Positions 52,498 to 60,217 of a stretch of 64,000 nucleotides of DNA are shown here, piece after piece; the first letter of the stretch is position 1, and each line of letters starts with the position of its first letter. The stretch spans positions 372,001 through 436,000 of the forward strand of contig NZ_JACXSS010000001.1 of NCBI RefSeq assembly GCF_014850955.1. Direction: 5' to 3'. The notes beneath the pieces are model-generated. The model made no database searches. It saw only the letters and a program-made list of their open reading frames with translations, and was not told the DNA's origin. This DNA is from Methylomonas albis. Its GTDB lineage: Bacteria > Pseudomonadota > Gammaproteobacteria > Methylococcales > Methylomonadaceae. The position numbers and the translations under genes were made by a program.

Positions 52498-53522
52498 TCC
52501 AGTCTCCCATATTCGAAAGCGGCATCGACCATAGCCAGAATGTTGGCCTCGGGCACTGCCAATGGCATTACGCCGTTACCGAACAGAAAGTGGCCGCCGG
52601 TTTTGCCTATTTCAATAATACGTTTTACTTCGGCGCGGGTTTGTTCCGCGCTCCAATGAATCATTTTAATATCGTCGATGACGCCGCAGGTCAGGCCGCG
52701 GGTATTAATCAGGCGTTTGGCTTCGGCGATGTCGGCAAGCGGGCTAATGTGGTGGCTTTTGATGTGAAGTTCATCGAAAACCAAATCGATTACATCGTTA
52801 AAAGGGGCCATGCCACAGTAATAGACCACGCCTTCGCTGCCGCCCGGCAGTAAGTCCCGTTGCATCCAGGGCATTACGATGTGCTCGATTTGTTTGCGGC
52901 TGACGAAATATGGCGAGCCGAATGGCGAGGAATAAATTAGGACATTTGCCCCTAAGGCACGCAAGGCGGCGATTTCTTGTTGGAAAAAGTCCGAGCATTT
53001 GCGTAGTAGTTCGTCGCGTATGTCGAAAGGGCCGAGCAGGAATAGCTCCATCCATTTGTCCATGCCCATCAAAATGGCCGGCAAAGTGGTTGAGGCCGTG
53101 ATGTACGCGCAAATTGGATGTGTAGCGCCGACTTCAGTGCGCAAAATCCGCATACAGTCGGCGATGGGTTGCCACGCTGGATGTTGGGTAATGTCGGCCG
53201 GAATGTCGAATTTAGCGATGTCGTCCAAGTTTTTAATGACAAAGTCGGCGACATTCGGGACGCCGTCGTCGGCAAACAGAATTTCCCGGCAACCCAGCAA
53301 TTCCGCCTCTTTGCCGACGTAATGCAGGCTCCATATGTTGTCGTATCCGTAACGCCGCAGCATGCGCAATTGGGCGTCGGCGACATATTCACCCATGCTG
53401 AAGTATTCCTTGGCAGGCATCCCCAATTCCCTGGCGCCGTGATCGGGGAGATTGCAAAAAATTGGAATACGCGGTGCTGGTGCGCCGCTTGTCGCGGCGT
53501 TAAGAATTTCGAGAGGTGTCAT
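52494..53522 (-). CDS. UroD-family corrinoid methyltransferase (MtaA/MtbA-like)
   Basis: 342 residues, (beta/alpha)8 UroD fold. Family methyltransferases carry a zinc site His-x-Cys...Cys; here the aligned positions are Tyr234, Cys236 (VVYYCGMAP) and Asn316 (FGNGVMP), so two of three ligands are changed. This may mean altered metal use, or a sensing rather than a catalytic role. It would exchange methyl groups with the corrinoid protein encoded upstream (ATGA overlap). No substrate-specific MtxB partner (MtaB, MttB or MtrH type) is in the cluster. Confidence 0.85.
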   Translation of the reverse strand: MTPLEILNAATSGAPAPRIPIFCNLPDHGARELGMPAKEYFSMGEYVADAQLRMLRRYGYDNIWSLHYVGKEAELLGCREILFADDGVPNVADFVIKNLDDIAKFDIPADITQHPAWQPIADCMRILRTEVGATHPICAYITASTTLPAILMGMDKWMELFLLGPFDIRDELLRKCSDFFQQEIAALRALGANVLIYSSPFGSPYFVSRKQIEHIVMPWMQRDLLPGGSEGVVYYCGMAPFNDVIDLVFDELHIKSHHISPLADIAEAKRLINTRGLTCGVIDDIKMIHWSAEQTRAEVKRIIEIGKTGGHFLFGNGVMPLAVPEANILAMVDAAFEYGRLE

Positions 53523-54184
53523 GGTTTGACTCCGCGAATCAAATCGACGATGACTTTGGCGGCGGTGACGCCATCAGGTGCCCAGGCATCCGCGCCGACC
53601 TTGGTGTACAGCTCGGGATCGAATCGGTAGGGGGCACCGCCTACCACTAGTTTGATTTGTTGTTCCAAGCCGCGCTGTTGTAACAACGTCCGCACACCCA
53701 AACTGCCTTTTTCACTGGTGGCCGTATGTACCATCATCGCAGACACGGCAATGACCTGAGCGTTTTCGCTGATCGCGGCATCGACGAACTTGTCGGCGCT
53801 GACATTGGTGCCTAGATCAATCACATCCACCATCAACGATTTCAAACAGCCGCTGACGATACGTTTGCCCAAGGAATGCAGGTCGCCGTGGGCTGCACCG
53901 ATGACGACCCGGCCGATCATTTCCGGGGGCTTGCTGAATTTTTCCAGCATCTTTTCTGTGACGTCGGCGGCTATTTGCGCGGTCATGAAATGCTGGGCCA
54001 GATTGGCGTCAGGGTCTTTTTCAATCAAGGCCATCATTAATTCGACTGCCGGGATAACCAAGTTGAAAACTATGTTCTCCGGACTAAAGCCGTCGAGCAA
54101 AGCCTGATTGACGACATCCAGCGCCGCTTGCTTATCGGTTTCGAATACCGCCTGATTGTAGGATTGAATATAAGCATCAAGCAT
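53519..54184 (-). CDS. Corrinoid (B12-binding) methyl-carrier protein
   Basis: The start is ATG 54184, overlapping the RACo stop in TAATG; the frame runs 52 codons further into RACo but without family similarity. 221 residues: N-terminal four-helix B12-binding cap (about 1-85) then the cobalamin domain with the lower-ligand motif Asp101-x-His103-x-x-Gly106 (GDLHSLGK), VSAMMV and VGGAPY. It holds cobalamin in the base-off/His-on form and carries a methyl group between methyltransferases, as in MtaC/MtbC. Belongs to the six-gene operon. Confidence 0.93.
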   Translation of the reverse strand: MLDAYIQSYNQAVFETDKQAALDVVNQALLDGFSPENIVFNLVIPAVELMMALIEKDPDANLAQHFMTAQIAADVTEKMLEKFSKPPEMIGRVVIGAAHGDLHSLGKRIVSGCLKSLMVDVIDLGTNVSADKFVDAAISENAQVIAVSAMMVHTATSEKGSLGVRTLLQQRGLEQQIKLVVGGAPYRFDPELYTKVGADAWAPDGVTAAKVIVDLIRGVKP

Positions 54185-55833
54185 TATTCGTACTCCGCGA
54201 TGGGCATGGGTTGTAAGCGTAAATGGTCGATAAAGCGATTTTCGTATTCGAAAACTCCGCCAAGATTGACTACGCGAGCCCTTTGGACAATAGCATTCAA
54301 TCGAGTTTGCCCTGTTGGGTTCAACAACAGCTGTTCGCAACCGGCCAAGCTGGCGTTGGCCAGTAGGCTCACTCGGTCAGAGGAGATTGCCGGCAGTAAG
54401 CCGACACGGAACGCGCTGTTCAGATCCAAATGCTGGCCAAAACTGCCGCAAATCCATAGCCTGTCTAAATCCTTTGCGGTCAAGCCTGCCATGACTAGCA
54501 ATTGTGCCATGGCTGCCGCTGTTGATGCCTTGGCACGCTGAAAAATATCGATGTCGCTCGCAAAAATGGCACTTCGTGGTGTGTTTTCCTGCAATAAAAA
54601 ACCCTGCTCGGTTTGGGGCTCGGCGAAACGTCCGGACGGTTTCAGTTGCTTTTCATCCAACAGCAGCGCAATCGCATCGATGAAACCGCTGGCGCAATAG
54701 CCGCGCGCCGGCGCGTCCCCTATGGTGTGCAAGCGTCGTGTGCCTGCACTTGTCGACACTTTACAAATCGCACCGGACTCGGCAGTTAAACCGTTACGCA
54801 TACCCACACCTTCAAATGCCGGTCCGCCTGGAACGGAGCTAGCCCAAAGGTTTATGCCATCCCACAGCGCGATTTCGGTATTGGTGCCGAAGTCTGCCAA
54901 TAGCATTGGTTGCGTCTGTGTAGTAACGCCGGTAGCGAGCAAGTCGGCCAGCAAGTCGGAGCCGATAAAACCGGCCAGGGGTTGGGCGATGTCTATTTTG
55001 GCATGCGGGGTTCGCCAGGCGTGGCGCCAGGCCTCGGTATCGACCGGCTGGCAGGCAATGGGGCTTTGCCAGTTTTCCGGTTGGTAAAGACTGTCGCCAC
55101 TATTGCCGCAGATTAGCGAGAGCATCGCGGTATTGCCGACTATCAGTACCTTGCCCAGCTCGGCAAGAATAGGCGTGATTTCACCCATGTCCCGACTGAG
55201 AATATCGCGAATGCCATCCATGATAGCATCGCGGGCTTGTTGACCTATCCTCAGGCAATCTTCGACGTCCAGGCGTTCGGCATCCAGACGAGTCAACACG
55301 TCGGCACCATGCGCTACCTGCGGGTTGATGCTGTAGCGCGTGCCGATTCGGCGTCCGGATTGCCGATTCCATAAGGACAGGCGAATATGCGTGGTGCCCA
55401 GATCGACCGCGACGCCGTAAACGTATGCGGTGACGGCTGGGTCGCCGTCGGCCCGATAAAGTTGAGAGGTATCCAGACTTTTCCAGTCCGAGTGCGGCGC
55501 GGGGTTTTCCAGATAAAGTTCGCAGTCGCTACGCACGCGTAATTGGCAGGCCAAGCGCACGCCGCTGGCCAGATCTTCCGGTAGCAGTTTTTGCCGTTCC
55601 GCCAGTGTCGGCGGATTGAAGTCGCCGCTGATGGTTTGAATCAGACACGCGCCGCAGGTACCCAAGCCGCCACAGGCTGCCCGCACGCGCAAGTCGGTGG
55701 TGTCCAGCGCTTGCCGCACCGACATAGTGGAGTTTATCGGTAAACATAGCGTCTGCGTTTCGCTACGGATAGTCGCCAGCGGGGCTCTATCCGGGGAAGA
55801 GGGGCGCTCGGTATTCAATGCGGTCTCAGTCAT
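54184..55833 (-). CDS. RACo-type reductive activator of corrinoid protein
   Basis: 549 residues. An N-terminal 2Fe-2S ferredoxin domain (Cys54, Cys60, Cys63, Cys96: ACGGLGTCGAC and RLACQ), a linker, then an ASKHA ATPase domain (GVAVDLGTTHIRLSLWN, LIVGNTAMLSL, LADFGTNTEIALWDG). RACo proteins use ATP to drive re-reduction of inactive Co(II) corrinoid to Co(I). Such activators are best known from anaerobic methyl-transfer systems, so finding one in what looks like an aerobic methanotroph is notable. First gene of the operon; its start has no clear ribosome site. Confidence 0.92.
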   Translation of the reverse strand: MTETALNTERPSSPDRAPLATIRSETQTLCLPINSTMSVRQALDTTDLRVRAACGGLGTCGACLIQTISGDFNPPTLAERQKLLPEDLASGVRLACQLRVRSDCELYLENPAPHSDWKSLDTSQLYRADGDPAVTAYVYGVAVDLGTTHIRLSLWNRQSGRRIGTRYSINPQVAHGADVLTRLDAERLDVEDCLRIGQQARDAIMDGIRDILSRDMGEITPILAELGKVLIVGNTAMLSLICGNSGDSLYQPENWQSPIACQPVDTEAWRHAWRTPHAKIDIAQPLAGFIGSDLLADLLATGVTTQTQPMLLADFGTNTEIALWDGINLWASSVPGGPAFEGVGMRNGLTAESGAICKVSTSAGTRRLHTIGDAPARGYCASGFIDAIALLLDEKQLKPSGRFAEPQTEQGFLLQENTPRSAIFASDIDIFQRAKASTAAAMAQLLVMAGLTAKDLDRLWICGSFGQHLDLNSAFRVGLLPAISSDRVSLLANASLAGCEQLLLNPTGQTRLNAIVQRARVVNLGGVFEYENRFIDHLRLQPMPIAEYE

Positions 55834-56291
55834 TGTCGTGGGCAGCGGGCAAGCGAGGCTTCGAATTTGCCGAGCCGGAGTTTGTGCCCGAGAGCGTTGC
55901 CGGGCAGTGTGCTGGTTTGAAAACGGATGACATAATCGCGTGAAAAGGCAGGTTAAGAAGAAAGCAATTAACGGGCTTGAATGCCAAAAATAGCGAAGTC
56001 CTTTCCCGTATTATTTTAGTGTGTATCTTAAGATTCGCACTTGGGATTACATCGCCAAAATTATTGGCACTTTGTTGGGTGCAGTGTCGCGGCATAAACT
56101 ATTCTTACGTTTGCGGAAGCAAAGTTTGGCCTAAGCGCGCAGGATCAAGTCTGGCGGAGTTACAGGCCATGCGCCCGCGCTTAAAGTTTGTTATCTTCGT
56201 TCTGGAGCGCCGGATCAAGCTTGGGTTCGCCATTTCTCGAGGCGCTGGGTTTTCCGGTATTTATGGTTTTTCCGAATTAGACAGGAATTGG
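55834..56291. other. Divergent promoter region, 458 bases
   Basis: Lies between the corrinoid operon (minus) and the REC-histidine-kinase gene (plus). The plus-strand frame stays open from 55977, but the 105 residues it would add have no recognisable domain and the true start is better at 56292 (AGGA site nearby). No clear sigma-70 pair; both transcription units must start here. Confidence 0.5.
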
Positions 56292-57581
56292 ATGGAACTC
56301 GACAAACAATCGGCCGAGCACCAGGCTACCATTTTGTTAGTGGATGACGAGTCTATCAATCTGTCGATTTTCGGGCAGTTTCTCACTCCGCACTATCAGG
56401 TTTTGGTGGCTACCAACGGCGAGCGGGCTTTGCAGTTAGCTGGCAGCAGGCCCAAGCCGGATTTGATCTTGTTGGACGTGATGATGCCTGGCATGGATGG
56501 CTATCAAGTTATCGGTCATTTAAAAGCCGATCCGAATACCCTCGATATTCCGGTGATATTTGTCACCGCCCTGAGCTCCGATCTTGAGGAAGAACGTGGC
56601 TTGTTGCTGGGCGCAGTGGATTACATTTACAAGCCTTGCCATTTATCCATTCTATTAGCCAGAATCAAAACCCAGCTGGAGTTGAAGAATGCCCGCGATT
56701 GGTTGAAAGACCAAAATGCTTATTTGGAAACTGAGGTGCAACGTCGGTATCTGGAAAATCAGGCTGTGCATTTGCAATTATTGCAATCGGAAAAATTGGC
56801 GGCGATAGGGCAACTGGCGGCCGGCATCGCTCACGAAATTAATAATCCCATTGGTTTTGTTAATTCCAATCTGAATACCCTGAGCGGCTATTTGCGCGAT
56901 ATTTTTTGCGTGCTGGATGCCTGGGGCGCGGCTTTAAACGAAAACCCCATTTCGATTGAAACTCAGCAAAACTTACGCGAGCTAAAACAAACCAAGCAGC
57001 TCGACTATTTACGCGGCGATATTCCGGAATTAATCGCCGAGTCCAGGGAAGGTTTGTCGCGGGTGCGCGATATTATTCAGGATTTGAAGGATTTTGCGCA
57101 TGTCGACAAAAACGATTGGGAGTTGGGCGATTTACATAAAGGTCTGGATTCCACGTTGAATATTATCAGTAACGAGCTGAAATACCATTGCACCGTACAC
57201 AGGCAATACGGCGAGATTCCGCAGATTTCTTGCATTCTCTCGCAATTAAATCAGGTGTTTATGAATTTGCTGATCAATGCTGCGCACGCTATCGAGACCA
57301 AGGGCGATATTCATATTCGCACCGGTTGCACTGAGCAGGAGGTTTGGGTGGAAATCAGCGATAACGGCAAAGGTATTGCCCCGGAAAACCTGTCGCGTTT
57401 GTTTGAACCGTTCTTTACCACTAAACCGGTGGGCAAGGGCACCGGCTTGGGGCTGTCGATTTCGCAAAACATCGTTCGCAAACACGGCGGCAGAATCGAA
57501 GTGGCTAGCGAACTCGGTCAGGGCAGCCGGTTTCGAGTTTGGCTGCCGATACAAGCACCGAACTTGAGTAGTTCCGAATAG
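56292..57581 (+). CDS. REC-domain histidine kinase
   Basis: 429 residues from ATG 56292. REC domain (Asp near 61 in LILLDVMMPGMDG), coiled coil (about 125-165, DWLKDQNAYLETEVQRRYLE), HisKA-like dimerisation domain with His near 180 (AAGIAHEINNPIGFV) and HATPase (LINAAHAIE, GIAPENLSRLFEPFFTTKPVGKG region, GLGLSIS). This REC-first architecture is common in kinases that act downstream of another kinase. Divergent from the corrinoid operon and followed by a REC-only gene, so the three may form one signalling pathway (inferred). Confidence 0.9.
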   Translation: MELDKQSAEHQATILLVDDESINLSIFGQFLTPHYQVLVATNGERALQLAGSRPKPDLILLDVMMPGMDGYQVIGHLKADPNTLDIPVIFVTALSSDLEEERGLLLGAVDYIYKPCHLSILLARIKTQLELKNARDWLKDQNAYLETEVQRRYLENQAVHLQLLQSEKLAAIGQLAAGIAHEINNPIGFVNSNLNTLSGYLRDIFCVLDAWGAALNENPISIETQQNLRELKQTKQLDYLRGDIPELIAESREGLSRVRDIIQDLKDFAHVDKNDWELGDLHKGLDSTLNIISNELKYHCTVHRQYGEIPQISCILSQLNQVFMNLLINAAHAIETKGDIHIRTGCTEQEVWVEISDNGKGIAPENLSRLFEPFFTTKPVGKGTGLGLSISQNIVRKHGGRIEVASELGQGSRFRVWLPIQAPNLSSSE

Positions 57582-57674
57582 TCCGGCGCTACTTGGCGTT
57601 TATAAAACCAAATTTGCAGAAGGGGCTTTACGTGCCAGACTATGTAATGAATAGACCATTGTTATGGCAAAACC

Positions 57675-58214
57675 ATGAACCAGGCAGACATTAAAATACT
57701 GATCGTCGACGACGAGCCAAACGTGCTGAAAGCGCTAACGCGTTTGCTGAAACAATACGAGCCTGTCACCGCTATTAATGGCGAGGAAGCTTTATTGTTA
57801 GCCAAGGAACATAGCTTCGATCTGGTGATTTCCGACTACCGGATGCCGGGTATTAACGGTATCGACTTTTTGATTTTGTTCAAGCGCATGCAGCCGGACG
57901 CGATACGCATCGTGTTGACGGGGTTCGCCGACCTGGAAGGCGCGCAGCATGCCATCAATGAAGCGCAAGTGTATCGTTTTATCAACAAGCCCTGGAGCAA
58001 TCTGGAAATCGTCAATGTCGTGGAAAACGGTTTGGCCCACAAACGCATGCTGATGGAAAACCGGGCCTTGGCTGATCAAGTGCGCGCCCAGCAAAAGCTC
58101 CTTGATGAAAAAGAAGCGATCATCAAGGCGCTGGAAGCCGAGGAGCCGGGTATTACTAAGGTCAATTGGGCGCAGGATGGTTCGATTATTCTTGATGACG
58201 AAGACTTGAAATAG
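57675..58214 (+). CDS. REC-domain response regulator with coiled-coil tail
   Basis: 179 residues. The REC domain (Asp54 in LVISDYRMPG, TGFAD, NKPWSNLEI) is similar to the receivers found in HD-GYP/RpfG-type regulators. After it come only a coiled coil (about 120-155) and an acidic tail ending WAQDGSIILDDEDLK; no output domain is visible. It could be a phosphate relay or adaptor for the preceding kinase. GAACC/AACC before the ATG is a weak ribosome site. Confidence 0.85.
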   Translation: MNQADIKILIVDDEPNVLKALTRLLKQYEPVTAINGEEALLLAKEHSFDLVISDYRMPGINGIDFLILFKRMQPDAIRIVLTGFADLEGAQHAINEAQVYRFINKPWSNLEIVNVVENGLAHKRMLMENRALADQVRAQQKLLDEKEAIIKALEAEEPGITKVNWAQDGSIILDDEDLK

Positions 58215-58217
58215 TCC

Positions 58218-58994
58218 TTACCATTGCTCGGTACGCTCATCGTTACTGAAAGCGTTAAAAAATTGTTTCGCGGTTCGGCCGTTTTTCGCGGCATTCTGAT
58301 GGGCGAAGTCCAGCGCGGCCTTGTGTAAAGTCTCCCGGTTGCCGGGGTGATCGACGAAATAGCTATCGATAATATCCAGATAAGTCTGGGTATGTTGCGG
58401 ATAAAACGCCAGACGTAAACCGAAACGGTCGGACAGCGAGATTTTTTCCTCGATGGTGTCGGAATAATGCACCTCGCCGTCTATCAGCAAAGTGTCCAAA
58501 TTGTCGCGCATATGCTCCGGCAGCAGATGGCGGCGATTGGAGGTGGCGTAAAACAACACGTTCTCCGGCGGTAGTTCGATGGAGCCTTCCAAAACGCTCT
58601 TCAGCGGTTTGTATAAAGCGTCGCCGTTTTCGAAGGATAAGTCGTCGCAATAGATAATGAAACGTTGGTTGTGTTCGCGGATGTCGTCGACGATTTCCGG
58701 CAAATACAGCAAATCTTGTTTATCTACTTCGATAATTCTTAAGCCTTCGTGCAAATACTCGTTCAATAAGGCTTTCACCAGCGAGGATTTACCGGTCCCG
58801 CGCGCCCCCCATAGCAAGGCGTTATTGGCCGGCAGCCCGGCTAGAAAGCGTTGGGTATTGTCGATCATTTGCTGCTTTTGCGGCTCTATGCCCAGCAGTT
58901 GATCCAATCGAATCGGATCGATTTGCCGAACGGGGCGCAGAAACTCCTGGCGTTGGCGCCAGATAGCGGCATAGGTGTGGTTCCAATCTATCAT
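58218..58994 (-). CDS. DUF815 AAA+ ATPase
   Basis: 258 residues. Walker A is GARGTGKSS (about 63-71), Walker B IIYCDDLSF, sensor 1 in YATSNRRHL and an Arg-rich second region (DRFGLRLAFYPQ). DUF815 proteins are soluble AAA+ ATPases of unknown role. The gene is convergent with the REC gene and only 3 bases away from its stop. Confidence 0.9.
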   Translation of the reverse strand: MIDWNHTYAAIWRQRQEFLRPVRQIDPIRLDQLLGIEPQKQQMIDNTQRFLAGLPANNALLWGARGTGKSSLVKALLNEYLHEGLRIIEVDKQDLLYLPEIVDDIREHNQRFIIYCDDLSFENGDALYKPLKSVLEGSIELPPENVLFYATSNRRHLLPEHMRDNLDTLLIDGEVHYSDTIEEKISLSDRFGLRLAFYPQHTQTYLDIIDSYFVDHPGNRETLHKAALDFAHQNAAKNGRTAKQFFNAFSNDERTEQW

Positions 58995-59289
58995 CTGTGA
59001 TCCTTTGCTGAGACCGGTCGAGGCACCGGTTTGTATAAAGAAAAGAAAATTGTATAAATTTTGGACAATTTAACACCACTGTAAGCACAGCAACAACTTA
59101 GCGCGGCTTTTAACGGGTTGTTAACAGAGTTATCCACAGATTTTGTGGGAAAGTCGAGCGGGCTGTGGAAATATGTCGATCCAATATGCTCAGTATATTC
59201 CGATTGTGCTGGCAGCCAATAAATCGGAAAATTTTATTATCAGGTCGCTAAAGGCCGAGGTGAGCTTTTGTCAGTCTAAATGCCGGCGC
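58995..59289. other. Intergenic region with DnaA-box-like sequences
   Basis: About 295 bases without a gene. It contains one perfect DnaA box TTATCCACA at 59130-59138, and weaker inverted matches TGTGGGAAA (about 59145) and TGTGGAAAT (about 59163), next to TTAACAGAG. No replication genes are near. It could be a regulatory or DnaA-titrating site, or a chance match. Confidence 0.35.
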
Positions 59290-59526
59290 TTATAACCAGC
59301 CTTGCAGCCAGCGGCTGGTATCGGTAAGTTCTCGCCAGGGAATGGTCTGGGTGCGACGGCTAAAAACCGCCTCTAATTCGATTAATTCCAGCGGAAGTTC
59401 CGGGTGTTCCGGAAACAGTAGTTTGCTAACTAGAAAGTGTTTTTCCTTATGTTGTGGCGCGATTGCGGTCCATTTACTGAGTAATAGCTTTTTCGGATTA
59501 AGCCTGCGCTGTGCGGTTTTCAACAT
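59290..59526 (-). CDS. Small Trp-rich protein (TIGR02450-like)
   Basis: 78 residues. The sequence NPKKLLLSKWTAIAPQHKEKHFLVSKL, and the C-terminal TIPWRELTDTSRWLQGWL with its three Trp, match the TIGR02450 Trp-rich family. Function unknown. Stands alone on the minus strand. Confidence 0.85.
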   Translation of the reverse strand: MLKTAQRRLNPKKLLLSKWTAIAPQHKEKHFLVSKLLFPEHPELPLELIELEAVFSRRTQTIPWRELTDTSRWLQGWL

Positions 59527-59602
59527 TGTTGGTATCGGCGTTATTTTGAAGGCATCCGGATTAATGCCATTACAAGCGCATAGTTCAAGCTTTTCCCGTG
59601 GT

Positions 59603-60145
59603 TCAACGCAAACTTGCCAGCTGTTTGATGATGCTTACCACCCGGCTCAAACCTTGCGCTTGCGCCAAACTGGCGGCACTATTGCCTTGCAGGTCTTGTA
59701 TATCCGCGCGAGCACCGTGTTTCATCAGCAATTGAATAATCGCCTCGCGGCCGAATAACGATGCCATCATCAAAGCGGTTTGTCCGGCCCGGTTTTGGTG
59801 ATTGACATCGCAGCCGCCGTTGTCCAAAAACCAGCGCGCGGTGGGCATATCGCCTTTGAATGCCACGCCCATCAAGGCGTTGTTGCCTTTGCTGTCCTCG
59901 CTGCAGGCTAGGGCGCCGGCAACATGCAAGGCTTGCACCGCCGTGAGCCGACCGTGATAGGCGGCTAAAATTAAAGGCGTGTAACCGTCTTCGTTGGCGA
60001 CATTCACCTCGCCGCCTTGTTTGACATATTCAGTAATTGCCTTGGCGCTGCCGTTGCGGGCCAGATCGAAAATGTCGGCAGCATGGGCGAAATTAAACGT
60101 TAAGGCTAAGACAATGCCGGCGAAGGTTTTAAGGTTTTTGTTCAT
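59603..60145 (-). CDS. ankB: Ankyrin-repeat periplasmic protein, catalase partner (AnkB-like)
   Basis: 180 residues from ATG 60145 (the frame is open to 60217 but the signal peptide begins here: MNKNLKTFAGIVLALTFNFAHAADIF). About four ankyrin repeats follow (ANEDGYTPLILAAYHGRLTAVQ, NALMGVAFKGD, NRAGQTALMMASLFGREAIIQLL, LQGNSAASLAQAQG). In Pseudomonas aeruginosa a similar AnkB is needed for full KatB catalase activity in the periplasm. The gene follows the catalase with about 70 bases between, as in katB-ankB. Confidence 0.88.
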   Translation of the reverse strand: MNKNLKTFAGIVLALTFNFAHAADIFDLARNGSAKAITEYVKQGGEVNVANEDGYTPLILAAYHGRLTAVQALHVAGALACSEDSKGNNALMGVAFKGDMPTARWFLDNGGCDVNHQNRAGQTALMMASLFGREAIIQLLMKHGARADIQDLQGNSAASLAQAQGLSRVVSIIKQLASLR

Positions 60146-60217
60146 GATGTTCTCCACGTTTTCATAGGGGCGCGCGAGTAGAAACGCAAGGTTTTGCGCT
60201 GCTACTCGCGCGACCAA

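Noticed and set aside
54185-54340. Longer corrinoid protein starting at 54340
   Set aside because: The extra 52 residues overlap RACo coding and lack the helical cap pattern; the TAATG start at 54184 is typical for coupled genes.
55977-56291. N-terminal extension of the REC-histidine kinase
   Set aside because: The 105 extra residues show no domain; REC begins right after ATG 56292.
58995-59289. Replication origin
   Set aside because: No dnaA, dnaN or gyrB nearby, only one perfect box and no clear A/T-rich unwinding repeats.
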